Assembly (NCBI GenBank): GCA_016713675.1
Contig: JADJOS010000001.1
Coordinates: 310,001-374,000, forward strand
Direction: 5' to 3'
Origin: Acidobacteriota bacterium
GTDB lineage: Bacteria; Acidobacteriota; Blastocatellia; Pyrinomonadales; Pyrinomonadaceae
DNA: 64,000 nt
The position numbers and the translations under genes are program-made. The notes beneath the pieces are model-generated. The model was not told the origin of the DNA. It did not search any database and saw only the letters and a program-made list of their open reading frames with translations. How positions within the stretch are numbered: the first letter of the stretch is position 1; every line of letters starts with the position of its first letter. Positions 50,994 to 59,919 of the stretch are shown here, one piece after another.

Positions 50994-51586
50994 GAGAAAT
51001 AATTGAAAATTATCACACCGACGCTCTTTCTTCGTTTCGTAACTATAAGAAAATGGCCGAGCGCGCCGTAGAACAGGTCTCGGACGAAGAGTTTTTTGCG
51101 TTGATCGATGTCGAGGCGAATTCGATCGCATTGATCGTCAAGCACGTCGCCGGAAATCTGCGTTCTCGTTGGACAGATTTTCTTACGACCGACGGCGAAA
51201 AGGATTTTCGCAAGCGCGATACCGAGTTCGAATTGATCGGCGACACGCGTGAATCGTTGATGCAGTTTTGGGAAAATGGCTGGCAGGTCCTTTTTAATAG
51301 TATCGAGCCGCTCACGGCAGAAGACTTTTCCCGCACGGTCACGATACGCGGCGAACCGCACACAGTCGTCGAGGCCATCAACCGCCAACTCACGCATTAC
51401 GCATATCACGTCGGACAGATCGTCTTGCTCGCCAAGCATTTTCGATCGGCCGATTGGAAAACGTTGAGCGTACCGAAAAACCGCTCGGCCGATTTCAATC
51501 GGTTTCTCGCCAATAAACAAGCCGCCGGCGAGGCCAAAACTGACCGACTGGAAGCCCCGTTCGAATTTTCCGAATCCAATCAGTAG
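50990..51586 (+). CDS. DinB/DUF1572-like metal-binding protein
   Basis: 198 residues in the four-helix DinB fold. The likely metal ligands are His in KHVAGNLRSRW and two in HYAYHVGQIVLLAKHF, the H-x-x-x-H arrangement of this superfamily. DinB-type proteins include thiol-dependent (mycothiol, bacillithiol) transferases, but most are uncharacterised. The terminal 40 residues are polar. Co-translated with the SulP gene. Confidence 0.82.
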   Translation: MREIIENYHTDALSSFRNYKKMAERAVEQVSDEEFFALIDVEANSIALIVKHVAGNLRSRWTDFLTTDGEKDFRKRDTEFELIGDTRESLMQFWENGWQVLFNSIEPLTAEDFSRTVTIRGEPHTVVEAINRQLTHYAYHVGQIVLLAKHFRSADWKTLSVPKNRSADFNRFLANKQAAGEAKTDRLEAPFEFSESNQ

Positions 51587-51670
51587 TCTCGTCGCGAATT
51601 ACAAGATGCTCTCCGGATCGGTTCATTCCGTTCCGCGTTTATCTGCTATAATCTGTGGCTGGCTCTTCTT

Positions 51671-52843
51671 ATGAAATCGATCTCCATTCTTGGCTCGACC
51701 GGCTCGATCGGCTGTAACACACTAAAAGTGATCGAACATCTCGGCGACATCCGCGTCGTGGCGATGGCCGCGGGGCGAAATATGGCGAGATTCGCACGTC
51801 AGATCGCTGAGGTTCGGCCTGAGTTGGTCTCGTGTGACGACCAGTCCTGCGCCGAGACGCTCGAACGCGAACTCCACTCGCTGGGAGCAAAAACACCAAG
51901 GATCGAGCTTAATTCCGCTGGTTTGACCGCCGTCGCGACGCACCCAGAGGCTGACACGGTCGTGTCCGCAACCGTCGGTGCGGTCGGTTTTGTCCCGACA
52001 TTGCGTGCCATCGAGGCCGGAAAGCGGGTCGCACTCGCCAATAAAGAAACACTCGTTATGGCGGGAGAACTGATGACCGCGGCTGCGACAAAGTCCGGTG
52101 CCGAGATATTGCCCGTAGACAGCGAACACAACGCGATCCATCAATGTCTTCGCGGCGAAACCAACAGTGAGGTTCGGCGGCTGATTTTGACGGCATCGGG
52201 CGGCCCGTTCCGAACAAAATCAAAAGCCGAGATCGAGAATGCCACTCGCGAAGAGGCCTTAAACCATCCAAACTGGAAAATGGGCGATAAGATCTCGATC
52301 GATTCGGCGACGCTGATGAACAAAGGCCTTGAGGTGATCGAGGCGAAATGGCTGTTTGGCTTTGAGGCAGATCAGATATCAGTGATCGTGCATCCTCAAT
52401 CGATCGTTCATTCGATGGTCGAGATGGTCGATGGCTCGATGATCGCTCAGATGGGCGTTACCGACATGCGGCACGCCATTCAATACGCGTTGACATATCC
52501 TGAGCGAATGGAAAATTCGACACCGCTCCTCAACCTTGCGGAACTGCGGAGGCTGGATTTTGAGGAACCTGACCTCGATCGCTTTCCGTGCCTGCAGCTC
52601 GCTTACGATGCATTACGGACCGGCGGCACGATGCCGGCGGTTTTGAATGCAGCAAATGAAGTTTCCGTCCAGGCATTTCTCGACGGCAAAATAAGCCTTA
52701 GCGAGATCGCCGAGATAAACCGCAGCGTAATGAACGTCCACACGGCGGTGCCGGTCGAGAGCATCGACAACGTTCTCGAAACTGACAAATGGGCACGTTC
52801 ACGCGCTATAATGAAACTAAGCAGGACGGCGTCGGCTGTTTGA
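51671..52843 (+). CDS. dxr: 1-deoxy-D-xylulose 5-phosphate reductoisomerase
   Basis: 390 residues. It converts DXP to MEP, the first committed step of the non-mevalonate isoprenoid route. NADPH-binding GSTGSIGCNTLKVI at the start, ALANKETLVMAGELM, the metal site PVDSEHNAIHQCL and SIDSATLMNKGLEVIEAKWLF are intact. Followed by rseP and ispG in the same direction; the first pair is a common genomic neighbourhood. Spacing to rseP is 60 bp. Confidence 0.96.
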   Translation: MKSISILGSTGSIGCNTLKVIEHLGDIRVVAMAAGRNMARFARQIAEVRPELVSCDDQSCAETLERELHSLGAKTPRIELNSAGLTAVATHPEADTVVSATVGAVGFVPTLRAIEAGKRVALANKETLVMAGELMTAAATKSGAEILPVDSEHNAIHQCLRGETNSEVRRLILTASGGPFRTKSKAEIENATREEALNHPNWKMGDKISIDSATLMNKGLEVIEAKWLFGFEADQISVIVHPQSIVHSMVEMVDGSMIAQMGVTDMRHAIQYALTYPERMENSTPLLNLAELRRLDFEEPDLDRFPCLQLAYDALRTGGTMPAVLNAANEVSVQAFLDGKISLSEIAEINRSVMNVHTAVPVESIDNVLETDKWARSRAIMKLSRTASAV

Positions 52844-52903
52844 CCAGCCGCTTACTTTAATTACAACGCCCGCATCGGGGCACGAATCCAACTGCATTGA
52901 TCT

Positions 52904-54331
52904 ATGGAAAGTATTTTATCGACAGCATTTTACTACGTCATCATTCCCTTGCTCGTCTTGGGCATCGCGATCAATATTCACGAATTTGGCCATTTTATTA
53001 TTGCCAAGATGTTTGGAATGCGTGTCGAGGCGTTCTCGTTCTTTGGCCTCGGGCCGAGGGTCTGGGGATTTAAGGTCGGTCATACGGACTATCGCATCAG
53101 TGCGATCCCTCTCGGAGCATTTGTAAAACTCTACGGCGACGATGCGACCGGGCCGCTCGAAGGCAAAGACGACGAGACGATCGAAAAGGTGCCGGAATCT
53201 GAGCTTTATGAGCTGCGTCCGCGTTGGCAGAAGTTTTTCGTGATGCTCGGCGGGCCGTTCATGAATATTGTGCTGGCGTTGTCGATCCCGTTCGGGATGG
53301 CGATGATACAGGGAATTCCGGCAGTGCCGGCTCCGGTCATCGCGTCCGTCAGGGCCGATGGTGCAGGTGCCAAGGCAGGATTGCAGGTCGGCGACCGAAT
53401 CGTTTCATTTAACGGCGTCGAGAATCCGACTTGGCGAAACATCACGGTCGAGGCCGGCATCAATCCCGACCGCACGCTCGATATGGTCGTGGAACGCAAT
53501 AGCCAGCGTGTGCCGCTGCAGATCACGCCGCGCAAGGAAGAGGTCTTTGCCGGACAAAACGCAGGCTTGATCGACGCCGAGGCGGATCAGGGCGTCGTAC
53601 CGGTAATGGTCGGCGAAGTCGCCCCGAACACGCCCGCAGCCGAGGCAGGACTGCAATTGGGCGACCGCATCGTGTCGGTCAACGGCGAACAGGCAAAGAA
53701 CATTCAGCAAACCAAAACGACGGTCGATAAGAACAAGGCGCTTCCGATCCAGTTGGTAGTCGAACGCGGCGGACAATATCTGACGCTCAACACTCAAGTG
53801 CGAAAGCTCGATGACGGCACCGAGCGGCTCGGTTTCGGATTTCAGCGGCCTGACCTTCCGCTCGAAAAAGCGTCGATCGGCTCAGCCATCGAATTTGCGT
53901 ACACCTCAAACTGGGAGAATCTAAAGGCGACCGGAGCCGTTCTCGGACAGGTATTTTCGGGCAACCGGTCGGTCAAAGACTCGGGCATCGGCGGCCCTGT
54001 CGGGATCATCCAGCAGTCGGCCGAAGCGACGCGGCTGATGGGCATAGAGGGCTTTTTCCTCATTCTGACGGCGATCAGCCTTAGCCTCGGCATCTTTAAC
54101 TTGCTGCCTGTGCCGATGCTCGACGGCGGACAGATCATGGTGCTCGGCATCGACAAGATCATGTCGTGGTTCGGCCGCACGCTGTCGATGGTCGCACGTG
54201 AACGCATCCAATTGACGGGACTTGCCGTTATTTTATTGTTGATGGTGTTTGTCTTTTTCCTTGATTTCTCGCGTATAGCAGCGAGGTTTGGCGGATCAAC
54301 TGACAAGCCGGCGGTCGAACAGACCAAGTAG
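52904..54331 (+). CDS. rseP: RIP metalloprotease RseP (site-2 protease)
   Basis: 475 residues. Zinc site H26-E27-F-G-H30 lies in the first membrane helix, and NLLPVPMLDGGQ provides the third ligand near residue 405. Two tandem PDZ domains occupy about residues 125-310 (GAKAGLQVGDRIVSFNG and AAEAGLQLGDRIVSVNG). It cleaves membrane anchors of anti-sigma factors and left-over signal peptides within the membrane. The two PDZ copies and Gly-rich turns are the usual RseP organisation. Ends in TAG, 4 bp before ispG. Confidence 0.95.
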   Translation: MESILSTAFYYVIIPLLVLGIAINIHEFGHFIIAKMFGMRVEAFSFFGLGPRVWGFKVGHTDYRISAIPLGAFVKLYGDDATGPLEGKDDETIEKVPESELYELRPRWQKFFVMLGGPFMNIVLALSIPFGMAMIQGIPAVPAPVIASVRADGAGAKAGLQVGDRIVSFNGVENPTWRNITVEAGINPDRTLDMVVERNSQRVPLQITPRKEEVFAGQNAGLIDAEADQGVVPVMVGEVAPNTPAAEAGLQLGDRIVSVNGEQAKNIQQTKTTVDKNKALPIQLVVERGGQYLTLNTQVRKLDDGTERLGFGFQRPDLPLEKASIGSAIEFAYTSNWENLKATGAVLGQVFSGNRSVKDSGIGGPVGIIQQSAEATRLMGIEGFFLILTAISLSLGIFNLLPVPMLDGGQIMVLGIDKIMSWFGRTLSMVARERIQLTGLAVILLLMVFVFFLDFSRIAARFGGSTDKPAVEQTK

Positions 54332-54335
54332 TTTT

Positions 54336-55445
54336 ATGGCCAGAATTACAAGACCAGTGATGGTCAGAGACGTTCAGATCGGCGGCGGTGCGCCGGTGGT
54401 CGTACAGTCGATGACCAAGACCGATACGACGGACGTTGACGCAACGATCCGGCAGATCGAAGAAATGGTGACGGCCGGCTGCGAGATCGTCCGTATCGCC
54501 GTACCTGACGACGACGCGGCGGCGGCGATGTATGAGATCCGCAAACGCACCAATGTGCCGATCGTCGCGGACATCCATTTTCACTATAAGCTCGCACTCA
54601 AAGCGCTCGATGCCGGCATCGACAAGTTGCGGATCAATCCGGGCAACATCGGACATATCGACCGCGTCCGCGAGGTCGTTCGTGCTGCCGAGGTTCAAAA
54701 GGTGCCGATCCGCATCGGCGTCAACGGCGGTTCGCTCGAAAAGGACCTGCTCAAAAAATACGGTTCGGCAACGCCGGAAGCAATGGTCGAATCGGGCATG
54801 CGGCACGTTCGCATTCTCGAAGATCTTGGCTTTTCAAACACGATCATCTCGCTCAAAGCGTCCGACGTTAACCGCATGGTCGAGGCATATCGTCTGATGG
54901 CCGCGAAGGTCGATTATCCGCTGCATCTCGGCGTGACCGAGGCCGGAACGCCGTTTGGCGGAACGATCAAATCGGCGATCGGGCTCGGGATTCTGCTGCA
55001 CGAAGGGATCGGCGACACTATCCGCGTCAGCCTTGCCGCTGAACCGCACGAAGAGGTTCGCGTCGGCTGGGAGATCTTGAAGTCGCTGGAACTGAGAAAA
55101 CGCGGCGTCACTGTCGTTGCGTGCCCTACCTGCGGACGGCTAGATATAGATAATTTCGTCGAGATCGTCACCGAGGTCGAACGCCGGCTCGCACACGTCG
55201 AGGAACCGCTACACCTCTCAATAATGGGCTGCGCCGTCAACGGACCCGGCGAAGCTCACGACAGCCAGCTCGGCATCACATTTGGCCGCAACGTCGGCAT
55301 GATCTTCAAAGACGGCGTCCCGATGCGCCGCGTCGCGGGAGCAGATATCGTTGAAGAATTTGTCAAAGAGGTCGAGCAGCTCCGCAAAGAAGGCTCGACC
55401 GCCAAATCCATTGCCGAAGCAAATCCGTTCGTCCAAATCACCTAA
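54336..55445 (+). CDS. ispG: 4-hydroxy-3-methylbut-2-enyl diphosphate synthase
   Basis: 369 residues from ATG 54336 (MARITRPVMVRDVQIGG); an upstream in-frame ATG within rseP is not used. It makes HMBPP from MEcPP in the MEP pathway using a [4Fe-4S] cluster. Cluster cysteines are in CPTCGRLD and MGCAVNGPGEA, and the TIM-barrel signature is LRINPGNIGH. It completes the dxr-rseP-ispG cluster. The product pathway feeds quinones and undecaprenyl phosphate, linking to the envelope genes here. Confidence 0.96.
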   Translation: MARITRPVMVRDVQIGGGAPVVVQSMTKTDTTDVDATIRQIEEMVTAGCEIVRIAVPDDDAAAAMYEIRKRTNVPIVADIHFHYKLALKALDAGIDKLRINPGNIGHIDRVREVVRAAEVQKVPIRIGVNGGSLEKDLLKKYGSATPEAMVESGMRHVRILEDLGFSNTIISLKASDVNRMVEAYRLMAAKVDYPLHLGVTEAGTPFGGTIKSAIGLGILLHEGIGDTIRVSLAAEPHEEVRVGWEILKSLELRKRGVTVVACPTCGRLDIDNFVEIVTEVERRLAHVEEPLHLSIMGCAVNGPGEAHDSQLGITFGRNVGMIFKDGVPMRRVAGADIVEEFVKEVEQLRKEGSTAKSIAEANPFVQIT

Positions 55446-55464
55446 GAATAGTTGCCTCAAAAAG

Positions 55465-55514
55465 GCACAAAAGCCGCAAATAGGAAACCCCTTCTTATTT
55501 TGCGGCCTTTGTGC
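55465..55514. repeat. palindrome between convergent ispG and DUF2752 genes
   Basis: GCACAAAAGCCGCAAATA (55465-55482) pairs with TATTTTGCGGCCTTTGTGC (55496-55514) with small bulges. No T run, so it is not a classical terminator, but it lies exactly between two converging stops and may serve both strands. Arms are built from 8-10 bp words, as in the other palindromes of the window. Confidence 0.65.
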
Positions 55515-55534
55515 ATTATTGCGGCAGATTAAAC

Positions 55535-55972
55535 TTATGGAAATAGTATCGTGAATGGGTAAGCGGGAATATTGCGCAAGACGCCGAACGTTAGCAGGAC
55601 AACTCCGAATATTGTGATAAATCGCGGATTTGTTGGCCACATCGGCAATCCCTTTCCGCGAACGGCCATCATTGTGAGAGCTACTGCTGTGTAGGCAAAT
55701 ATCAGTGCCCAAAATGGCGTCAGCATGTTAAAGTCGACCGCCGTAATTATGTCGCCGTGGAATAATGCGTGAAACGACCTGGTCAATCCGCAGCCGGGAC
55801 AAGCCAAACCAGTCAACGCAAACAACGGACATACCGGCAGAAAATTGGCTTTCGATGGGTCGAAATAAGCAACAAATGCAGAACCCGCCGCAAGTGCAGC
55901 AACGCCCGCCGCCGCAGTCAGACGCAATGAGCTTGGTAAGTTAACCTGCGGAATTTGCGATTCGACTTGCAT
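55535..55972 (-). CDS. DUF2752 family membrane protein
   Basis: 145 residues from ATG 55972. Three or four membrane helices; the family box is CPLFALTGLACPGCGLTRSFHALFHGD, with a Cys-x-x-Cys pair after a Gly-Leu-Ala-Cys-Pro motif. Family function is unknown; the paired cysteines at the membrane surface suggest redox or metal binding. It begins 31 bp after holB ends and is the last gene of the miaA-hfq-tmk-holB group. Confidence 0.85.
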   Translation of the reverse strand: MQVESQIPQVNLPSSLRLTAAAGVAALAAGSAFVAYFDPSKANFLPVCPLFALTGLACPGCGLTRSFHALFHGDIITAVDFNMLTPFWALIFAYTAVALTMMAVRGKGLPMWPTNPRFITIFGVVLLTFGVLRNIPAYPFTILFP

Positions 55973-56003
55973 AAAGACAATTGTAGAACGGCGGCCGAAA
56001 ATT

Positions 56004-57041
56004 TCAAACGCCGGCCATCGAAACAAACAGGGCGTCGGTCGCAACTTTGCGGTTGATATTAACGATGAAGTTTTGCCGTATCGTTTCGATCGACGTGAGC
56101 CATGACGGCAGATCATTACGTCCGCTCTCGGCGGCGAGATTCGTTAGTTCGGCGGCGAGGTCGGTGTTTACGATCCGAGCGGCATCGCCGCTGACCTTGA
56201 TCGTCCAGATGTCGTGAACGAGCGATTGGAGAATGTCGAGATTTTCTTCAAAATTCTCTTTGTTCTTGGCGTCGTTCATCTCCTCAGAGATTCGGAGCAG
56301 AGCGGCAACATCGCCGGTTTCGATGACATTGAGGACGACCGAGAGCATCTTTTCACGACGAGCCTTGAATTTCTCGACATCGATCGTTACCGCCCGGCCG
56401 ATACTGCCGCGAGCAAGGCGGGCCGAGAGCTTGGCCTCGTCATGTGTGAATGCTCGTTCGTCGATCAAATAATGTTCGATCTCGTCCGTGGCCACTGGTG
56501 CAAAGCGAAGCGTCTGACACCGCGAACGGATCGTCGGCAGCAAACTGTCCGGACGTGACGTGATCAAAAATATATGCGATGTTGCCGGCGGTTCTTCGAG
56601 AGTTTTGAGCAGTGCGTTCGAAGCCGCGTCGTTCATTTTGTCGGCGTCGTCGATGATAAAGAACCGCGATCTCGCTTCGTACGGCTGGAAATTCGCTTCA
56701 GATTCGATATACCGGATCGCATCGACCAGGATATTGCGGTTGTACGCGATTATGGTGCCGATATCGGGATGATCGCTCCAGATGACCCGTTTGTGAGCGT
56801 CCTTATCATCGGATTTGGGGAATTTGAAATTATCGGCTCGGAGACAAGCCGGGCAAACCTCGCAAGCCTGGCCGTCAGGCGGGTCGGTGCAGACAAGTGC
56901 TTTGGCTAGTTCGAGTGCGAATTGACGCTTGCCGACGCCCTCGTCGCCAGCGAACATCAGCGAATTCGGCACGCGGCCGTGGGCCACGAACCGCCGCAGA
57001 ATATCCTTGACCTGATTGTTTCCGATCAGCTTTTTGAACAT
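56004..57041 (-). CDS. holB: DNA polymerase III delta' subunit
   Basis: 345 residues of the clamp-loader AAA+ family. P-loop GDEGVGKRQFALELAKAL; zinc-binding cysteine cluster CTDPPDGQACEVCPACL; IDDADKMNDAASNALLKTLEEPP is the Walker B and sensor 1 region. The clamp loader places beta clamps on primed DNA. The C-terminal domain from about residue 210 is helical, as expected. tmk-holB linkage is common; here a palindrome separates them. Confidence 0.93.
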   Translation of the reverse strand: MFKKLIGNNQVKDILRRFVAHGRVPNSLMFAGDEGVGKRQFALELAKALVCTDPPDGQACEVCPACLRADNFKFPKSDDKDAHKRVIWSDHPDIGTIIAYNRNILVDAIRYIESEANFQPYEARSRFFIIDDADKMNDAASNALLKTLEEPPATSHIFLITSRPDSLLPTIRSRCQTLRFAPVATDEIEHYLIDERAFTHDEAKLSARLARGSIGRAVTIDVEKFKARREKMLSVVLNVIETGDVAALLRISEEMNDAKNKENFEENLDILQSLVHDIWTIKVSGDAARIVNTDLAAELTNLAAESGRNDLPSWLTSIETIRQNFIVNINRKVATDALFVSMAGV

Positions 57042-57053
57042 TGAAATAAGTTG

Positions 57054-57162
57054 CCTCCAGCTTTAGCTGGAGGTTTTCTCGCAGACGGATTCGGGCTTTA
57101 GCCAAATTTCTTTTAGCCGAAGCACTAAAGAAGTCTTCAATTTATCCATTTGGCTAAAGCCC
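57054..57162. repeat. palindrome cluster of the CTTTAGC type
   Basis: CCTCCAGC-TTTA-GCTGGAGG (57054-57073) is followed by a larger element: arms GGGCTTTAGCCAAAT (57093-57107) and ATTTGGCTAAAGCCC (57148-57162), perfect over 15 bp with a 40-bp loop. The spacer lies between tmk and holB. The core GGGCTTTAGCC is shared with 1239-1278. Confidence 0.82.
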
Positions 57163-57205
57163 AAAAACGGTCGAATCTCTTCCGTTAGCTAAAGCTAGTG
57201 GTAAT

Positions 57206-57835
57206 TCATATAAGAAGTTTGGAAACTACACTCGCCACATTCGCTTGGATTTCCTCGATCGACCCGCTCGCATCGACAACGATAAATCTCTCAGGTTCGG
57301 CCGATGCGATGGTTAGATATGCCTCGCGGACACGCGTGTAAAACTCTGCCGTTTCCGCATCCATCCGATTTGCTTTCGCCTCTGATTCGTCGCGGTTGCT
57401 CATTCTCTCAACCGCAATTGCAACCGGAATATCAAAGAAAAGCGTCAGGTCGGGCTTAAGGCCGCCGGTCGCGAGTTCGATGACCTGATCGACCTTGTCC
57501 TGCGGAAAACCACGGCCCGCACCTTGATAGGCAAATGTCGCGTCCGCATAGCGGTCCGAAATTACGATCTTGCCTTCGGCGAGAGCCGGTTTGATCAAAA
57601 ACTCAACGTGTTGTGCACGGTCGGCGGCGAATGCAAGCAGCTCGGCCATCGGTGCGACCTTTTCGTGCGTTTCAAGAAATGCTGCCCGAAGTTGTCGTCC
57701 GAGTTCGGTTCCGCCGGGCTCGCGGGTGGTTATTGCATCGAGGCCGCGGGCGCGCAAATCATCGGCAAGTAATCGCAATTGCGTTGATTTGCCGCTGCCG
57801 TCAATGCCCTCAAACGTAATGAATTTACCGATCAA
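57206..57835 (-). CDS. tmk: thymidylate kinase
   Basis: 209 residues. P-loop EGIDGSGKSTQLRLL, the DRY/DRF-type box SDRYADATFAYQGAGRGF and a lid with SNRDESEAKANRMDAE. It phosphorylates dTMP to dTDP. Overlaps the end of hfq by 4 bp. The two genes and holB make a replication- and RNA-related group. Confidence 0.95.
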   Translation of the reverse strand: MIGKFITFEGIDGSGKSTQLRLLADDLRARGLDAITTREPGGTELGRQLRAAFLETHEKVAPMAELLAFAADRAQHVEFLIKPALAEGKIVISDRYADATFAYQGAGRGFPQDKVDQVIELATGGLKPDLTLFFDIPVAIAVERMSNRDESEAKANRMDAETAEFYTRVREAYLTIASAEPERFIVVDASGSIEEIQANVASVVSKLLI

Positions 57836-58071
57836 GATGCGTGATGCTCTGGCGCACTTGGCCGCCGCTCCTGTGAGATCGACGAAATGCCGTGTTTGAA
57901 TATCAAAACGTCGGGGCCGCCGACATCGAGAAGCACCGAAAACTTATCGAAACTTTTGATCCTGCCGGAAAGTGTCGATCCGTGCAGTAGGTGAATAACG
58001 ACCGAAACTCTCTCGCGACGAGCCGAATTCAAAAACGCGTCCTGAATATTTTGGGCAGCCTGCTTTTCCAT
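57832..58071 (-). CDS. hfq: RNA chaperone Hfq
   Basis: 79 residues from ATG 58071, with AGAGGAAA before it; a longer TTG reading to 58089 overlaps that site. Sm1 region FLNSARRERVSVVIHLLHGSTLSGRIKSFD and Sm2 region VLLDVGGPDVLIFKHGISSI with the KHAIS-like box are present. The C-terminal tail is short. It forms hexameric rings pairing small RNAs with mRNAs. Directly downstream of miaA, the classical pairing. Confidence 0.94.
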   Translation of the reverse strand: MEKQAAQNIQDAFLNSARRERVSVVIHLLHGSTLSGRIKSFDKFSVLLDVGGPDVLIFKHGISSISQERRPSAPEHHAS

Positions 58072-58165
58072 TTCGTTTCCTCTTCTCAATTACAAACAAA
58101 CGGGAGAATTGCACAAGTGGGCTCGATTATATCAAATTTCCCTGTATCGACAAGTATTTCAGTTT

Positions 58166-59101
58166 TCAGGCACTGATCGCTTCAACCAACGCCTGAAATA
58201 CGTCGTCATCGCCGCCAAAACCATCGAGCCATACTGCGTCAGGCTCGCGGCGGAACCAGGTGAGCTGCCTCTTGGCGTAATTGCGAACATCCTGTTTCGA
58301 CTTTTCGATCGCCGATTCAAGCGTTCGCTCGCCTCGAAGGTACTGACAAACTCGTCGATATGCGTGTGCGCCGAGTGCGTTCGTATCGTCTTTAACGTGT
58401 GCCGCCCGTAATTGTTTCACTTCGTCAACGAGTCCGGCGGCAAAATGCTCTTCGGTGCGGGCGTTTATCTTTTCGTAGAGAACATCACGCGGAGGATCAA
58501 GTACAAATAACCGAATTCGCGACGCAAATTCCGGCGGTTCGGCTCGGTTTGGTTGGATTTCGGAAATACGAGTTCCCGTTTGGAAAAAAACTTCGAGTGC
58601 GCGTGTCGATCGAACATAATCGCGGACGGTTATCTTCGCCGCAGCCTCGGGATCAAGCCGCGTCAGCATTTTGTGCAGATATTCGGCGCCCTTCGTCGAG
58701 CTGATGGCCTGCAAACGCTTTCGCAGCGTATGGTCAGTTTTCGGGCTGTCAAACAACGGCTGGCGCAATGTGCGCAGATAAAAGCCGGTTCCGCCGACGA
58801 GGATCGGCATGTTCCCGCGTGCCTCGATCTCCTCAATTTTCGCCGCCGCATCGGACGCCCAATCGGCGGCCGTGTAGTTTATATTCGGATCGACATAATC
58901 GATCAGATGATGCGGTACACCGCGTTTTTCCACTTCGCTCGGCTTGGCAGTCGCGATCTGAATTCCCTTGTAGATCTGCACCGAATCGCAATTGATGACC
59001 TCGCCGCCGACCTTTAGTGCCAGCTCAACCCCAAGCGCGGTCTTGCCCGACGCCGTCGGCCCGGCGATACAATAGATCGATCTGTTAGCCGAAGCTCTCA
59101 T
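58166..59101 (-). CDS. miaA: tRNA dimethylallyltransferase
   Basis: 311 residues from ATG 59101; an in-frame extension to 59230 lies upstream of the conserved start and lacks family sequence. P-loop CIAGPTASGKTALGVELAL, the substrate site NCDSVQIYKG and GGTGFYLRTL are intact. It adds the isopentenyl group to A37 of tRNAs reading UNN codons, using DMAPP from the MEP pathway encoded nearby. First gene of the minus-strand miaA-hfq-tmk group. Confidence 0.95.
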   Translation of the reverse strand: MRASANRSIYCIAGPTASGKTALGVELALKVGGEVINCDSVQIYKGIQIATAKPSEVEKRGVPHHLIDYVDPNINYTAADWASDAAAKIEEIEARGNMPILVGGTGFYLRTLRQPLFDSPKTDHTLRKRLQAISSTKGAEYLHKMLTRLDPEAAAKITVRDYVRSTRALEVFFQTGTRISEIQPNRAEPPEFASRIRLFVLDPPRDVLYEKINARTEEHFAAGLVDEVKQLRAAHVKDDTNALGAHAYRRVCQYLRGERTLESAIEKSKQDVRNYAKRQLTWFRREPDAVWLDGFGGDDDVFQALVEAISA

Positions 59102-59171
59102 ATCAGAACTAAATATAATATCATTGGCTTCACCTTTGTGTTTCCGATCGCTCTGGGAACACAGCTCGAAA

Positions 59172-59864
59172 ATGATCGGTAACAACCTCAACATCTTTCT
59201 CGGTGCTTTTTGTATATTGGGTGCCCTCACGTGCGTTTTTGCCGAATGGCGGAGACATCAGGTACTTAGAATTGCCTCAAAGATAGCGGCGAGCTCTGCA
59301 TTTGTTACGATCGCAGCGGTCAACGGTGCGTTCGAGTCGAACTACGGACGCCTGATACTGATAGCGCTTATCCTGAGCTGGGCCGGCGACATAATGCTCC
59401 TTTCATTGCAAAGTTCGATGCTGCTCGGCGGGATCGGCGCCTTCTTTCTCGCTCACCTAGCATTTGGGGCGGCGTTTGTATTGCTGCCGATCGACGGTTT
59501 ACGGTTAGTGATCGGGCTGCTATTTATGACGGTAGTTGCTGCCATCCTGCTCAGTTGGTTGTGGCCGCATCTTGAGTCGTTTTACAGATTTGCTGTGCCT
59601 GCATATCTCGCGGCGATCGTTATGATGACATCTCTTGCGATCGGGGCAAGTTCCGGCGACAGTACGTGGCTGCCGGCAATTGGAGCAAAGTCGGGCGATA
59701 GTTTTTGGCTGCCTGCAATCGGAGCTGTCACTTTTGCCGCATCTGACATTTCGGTTGCCCGCGATCGATTCGTCGAGCGAGGCATCGTCAACAAAGCGTG
59801 GGGGCTGCCTCTCTATTATGCCGCTCAGATCATGCTTGCGATTTCCGTGCTCTCGCATGGATAA
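59172..59864 (+). CDS. YhhN/TMEM86-family lysoplasmalogenase-like protein with internal duplication
   Basis: 230 residues, eight or so membrane helices. The family core is ALILSWAGDIMLLSL, GGIGAFFLAHLAFGAAF and the C-terminal GAVTFAASDISVARDRFV, with the conserved Asp pair expected for hydrolysis of vinyl-ether lysolipids. Start ATG 59172 (GNNLNIFLGAFC), not the upstream ATG. At 59643-59720 a 39-bp segment is tandemly duplicated, so the loop reads GA(S/K)SGDS(T/F)WLPAI twice. It is divergently transcribed from miaA and stops 55 bp before the GH92 gene. Confidence 0.82.
   Translation: MIGNNLNIFLGAFCILGALTCVFAEWRRHQVLRIASKIAASSAFVTIAAVNGAFESNYGRLILIALILSWAGDIMLLSLQSSMLLGGIGAFFLAHLAFGAAFVLLPIDGLRLVIGLLFMTVVAAILLSWLWPHLESFYRFAVPAYLAAIVMMTSLAIGASSGDSTWLPAIGAKSGDSFWLPAIGAVTFAASDISVARDRFVERGIVNKAWGLPLYYAAQIMLAISVLSHG
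59643..59720 (+). repeat. in-frame 39-bp tandem duplication inside the YhhN-like gene
   Basis: Unit one 59643-59681 and unit two 59682-59720 encode two 13-residue copies. The DNA differs at about nine positions, mostly silent, so the duplication is not recent and has been under protein-level constraint. Confidence 0.85.
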
Positions 59865-59919
59865 TGCTGTATCGTTATTTCGATCGAACCCTAGTTCTCG
59901 TTGTTCCGGAGCATTGCAA

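Noticed and set aside
55465..55514. Rho-independent terminator of ispG
   Set aside because: The stem is long but not followed by a T run on either strand, so it is listed as a palindrome.
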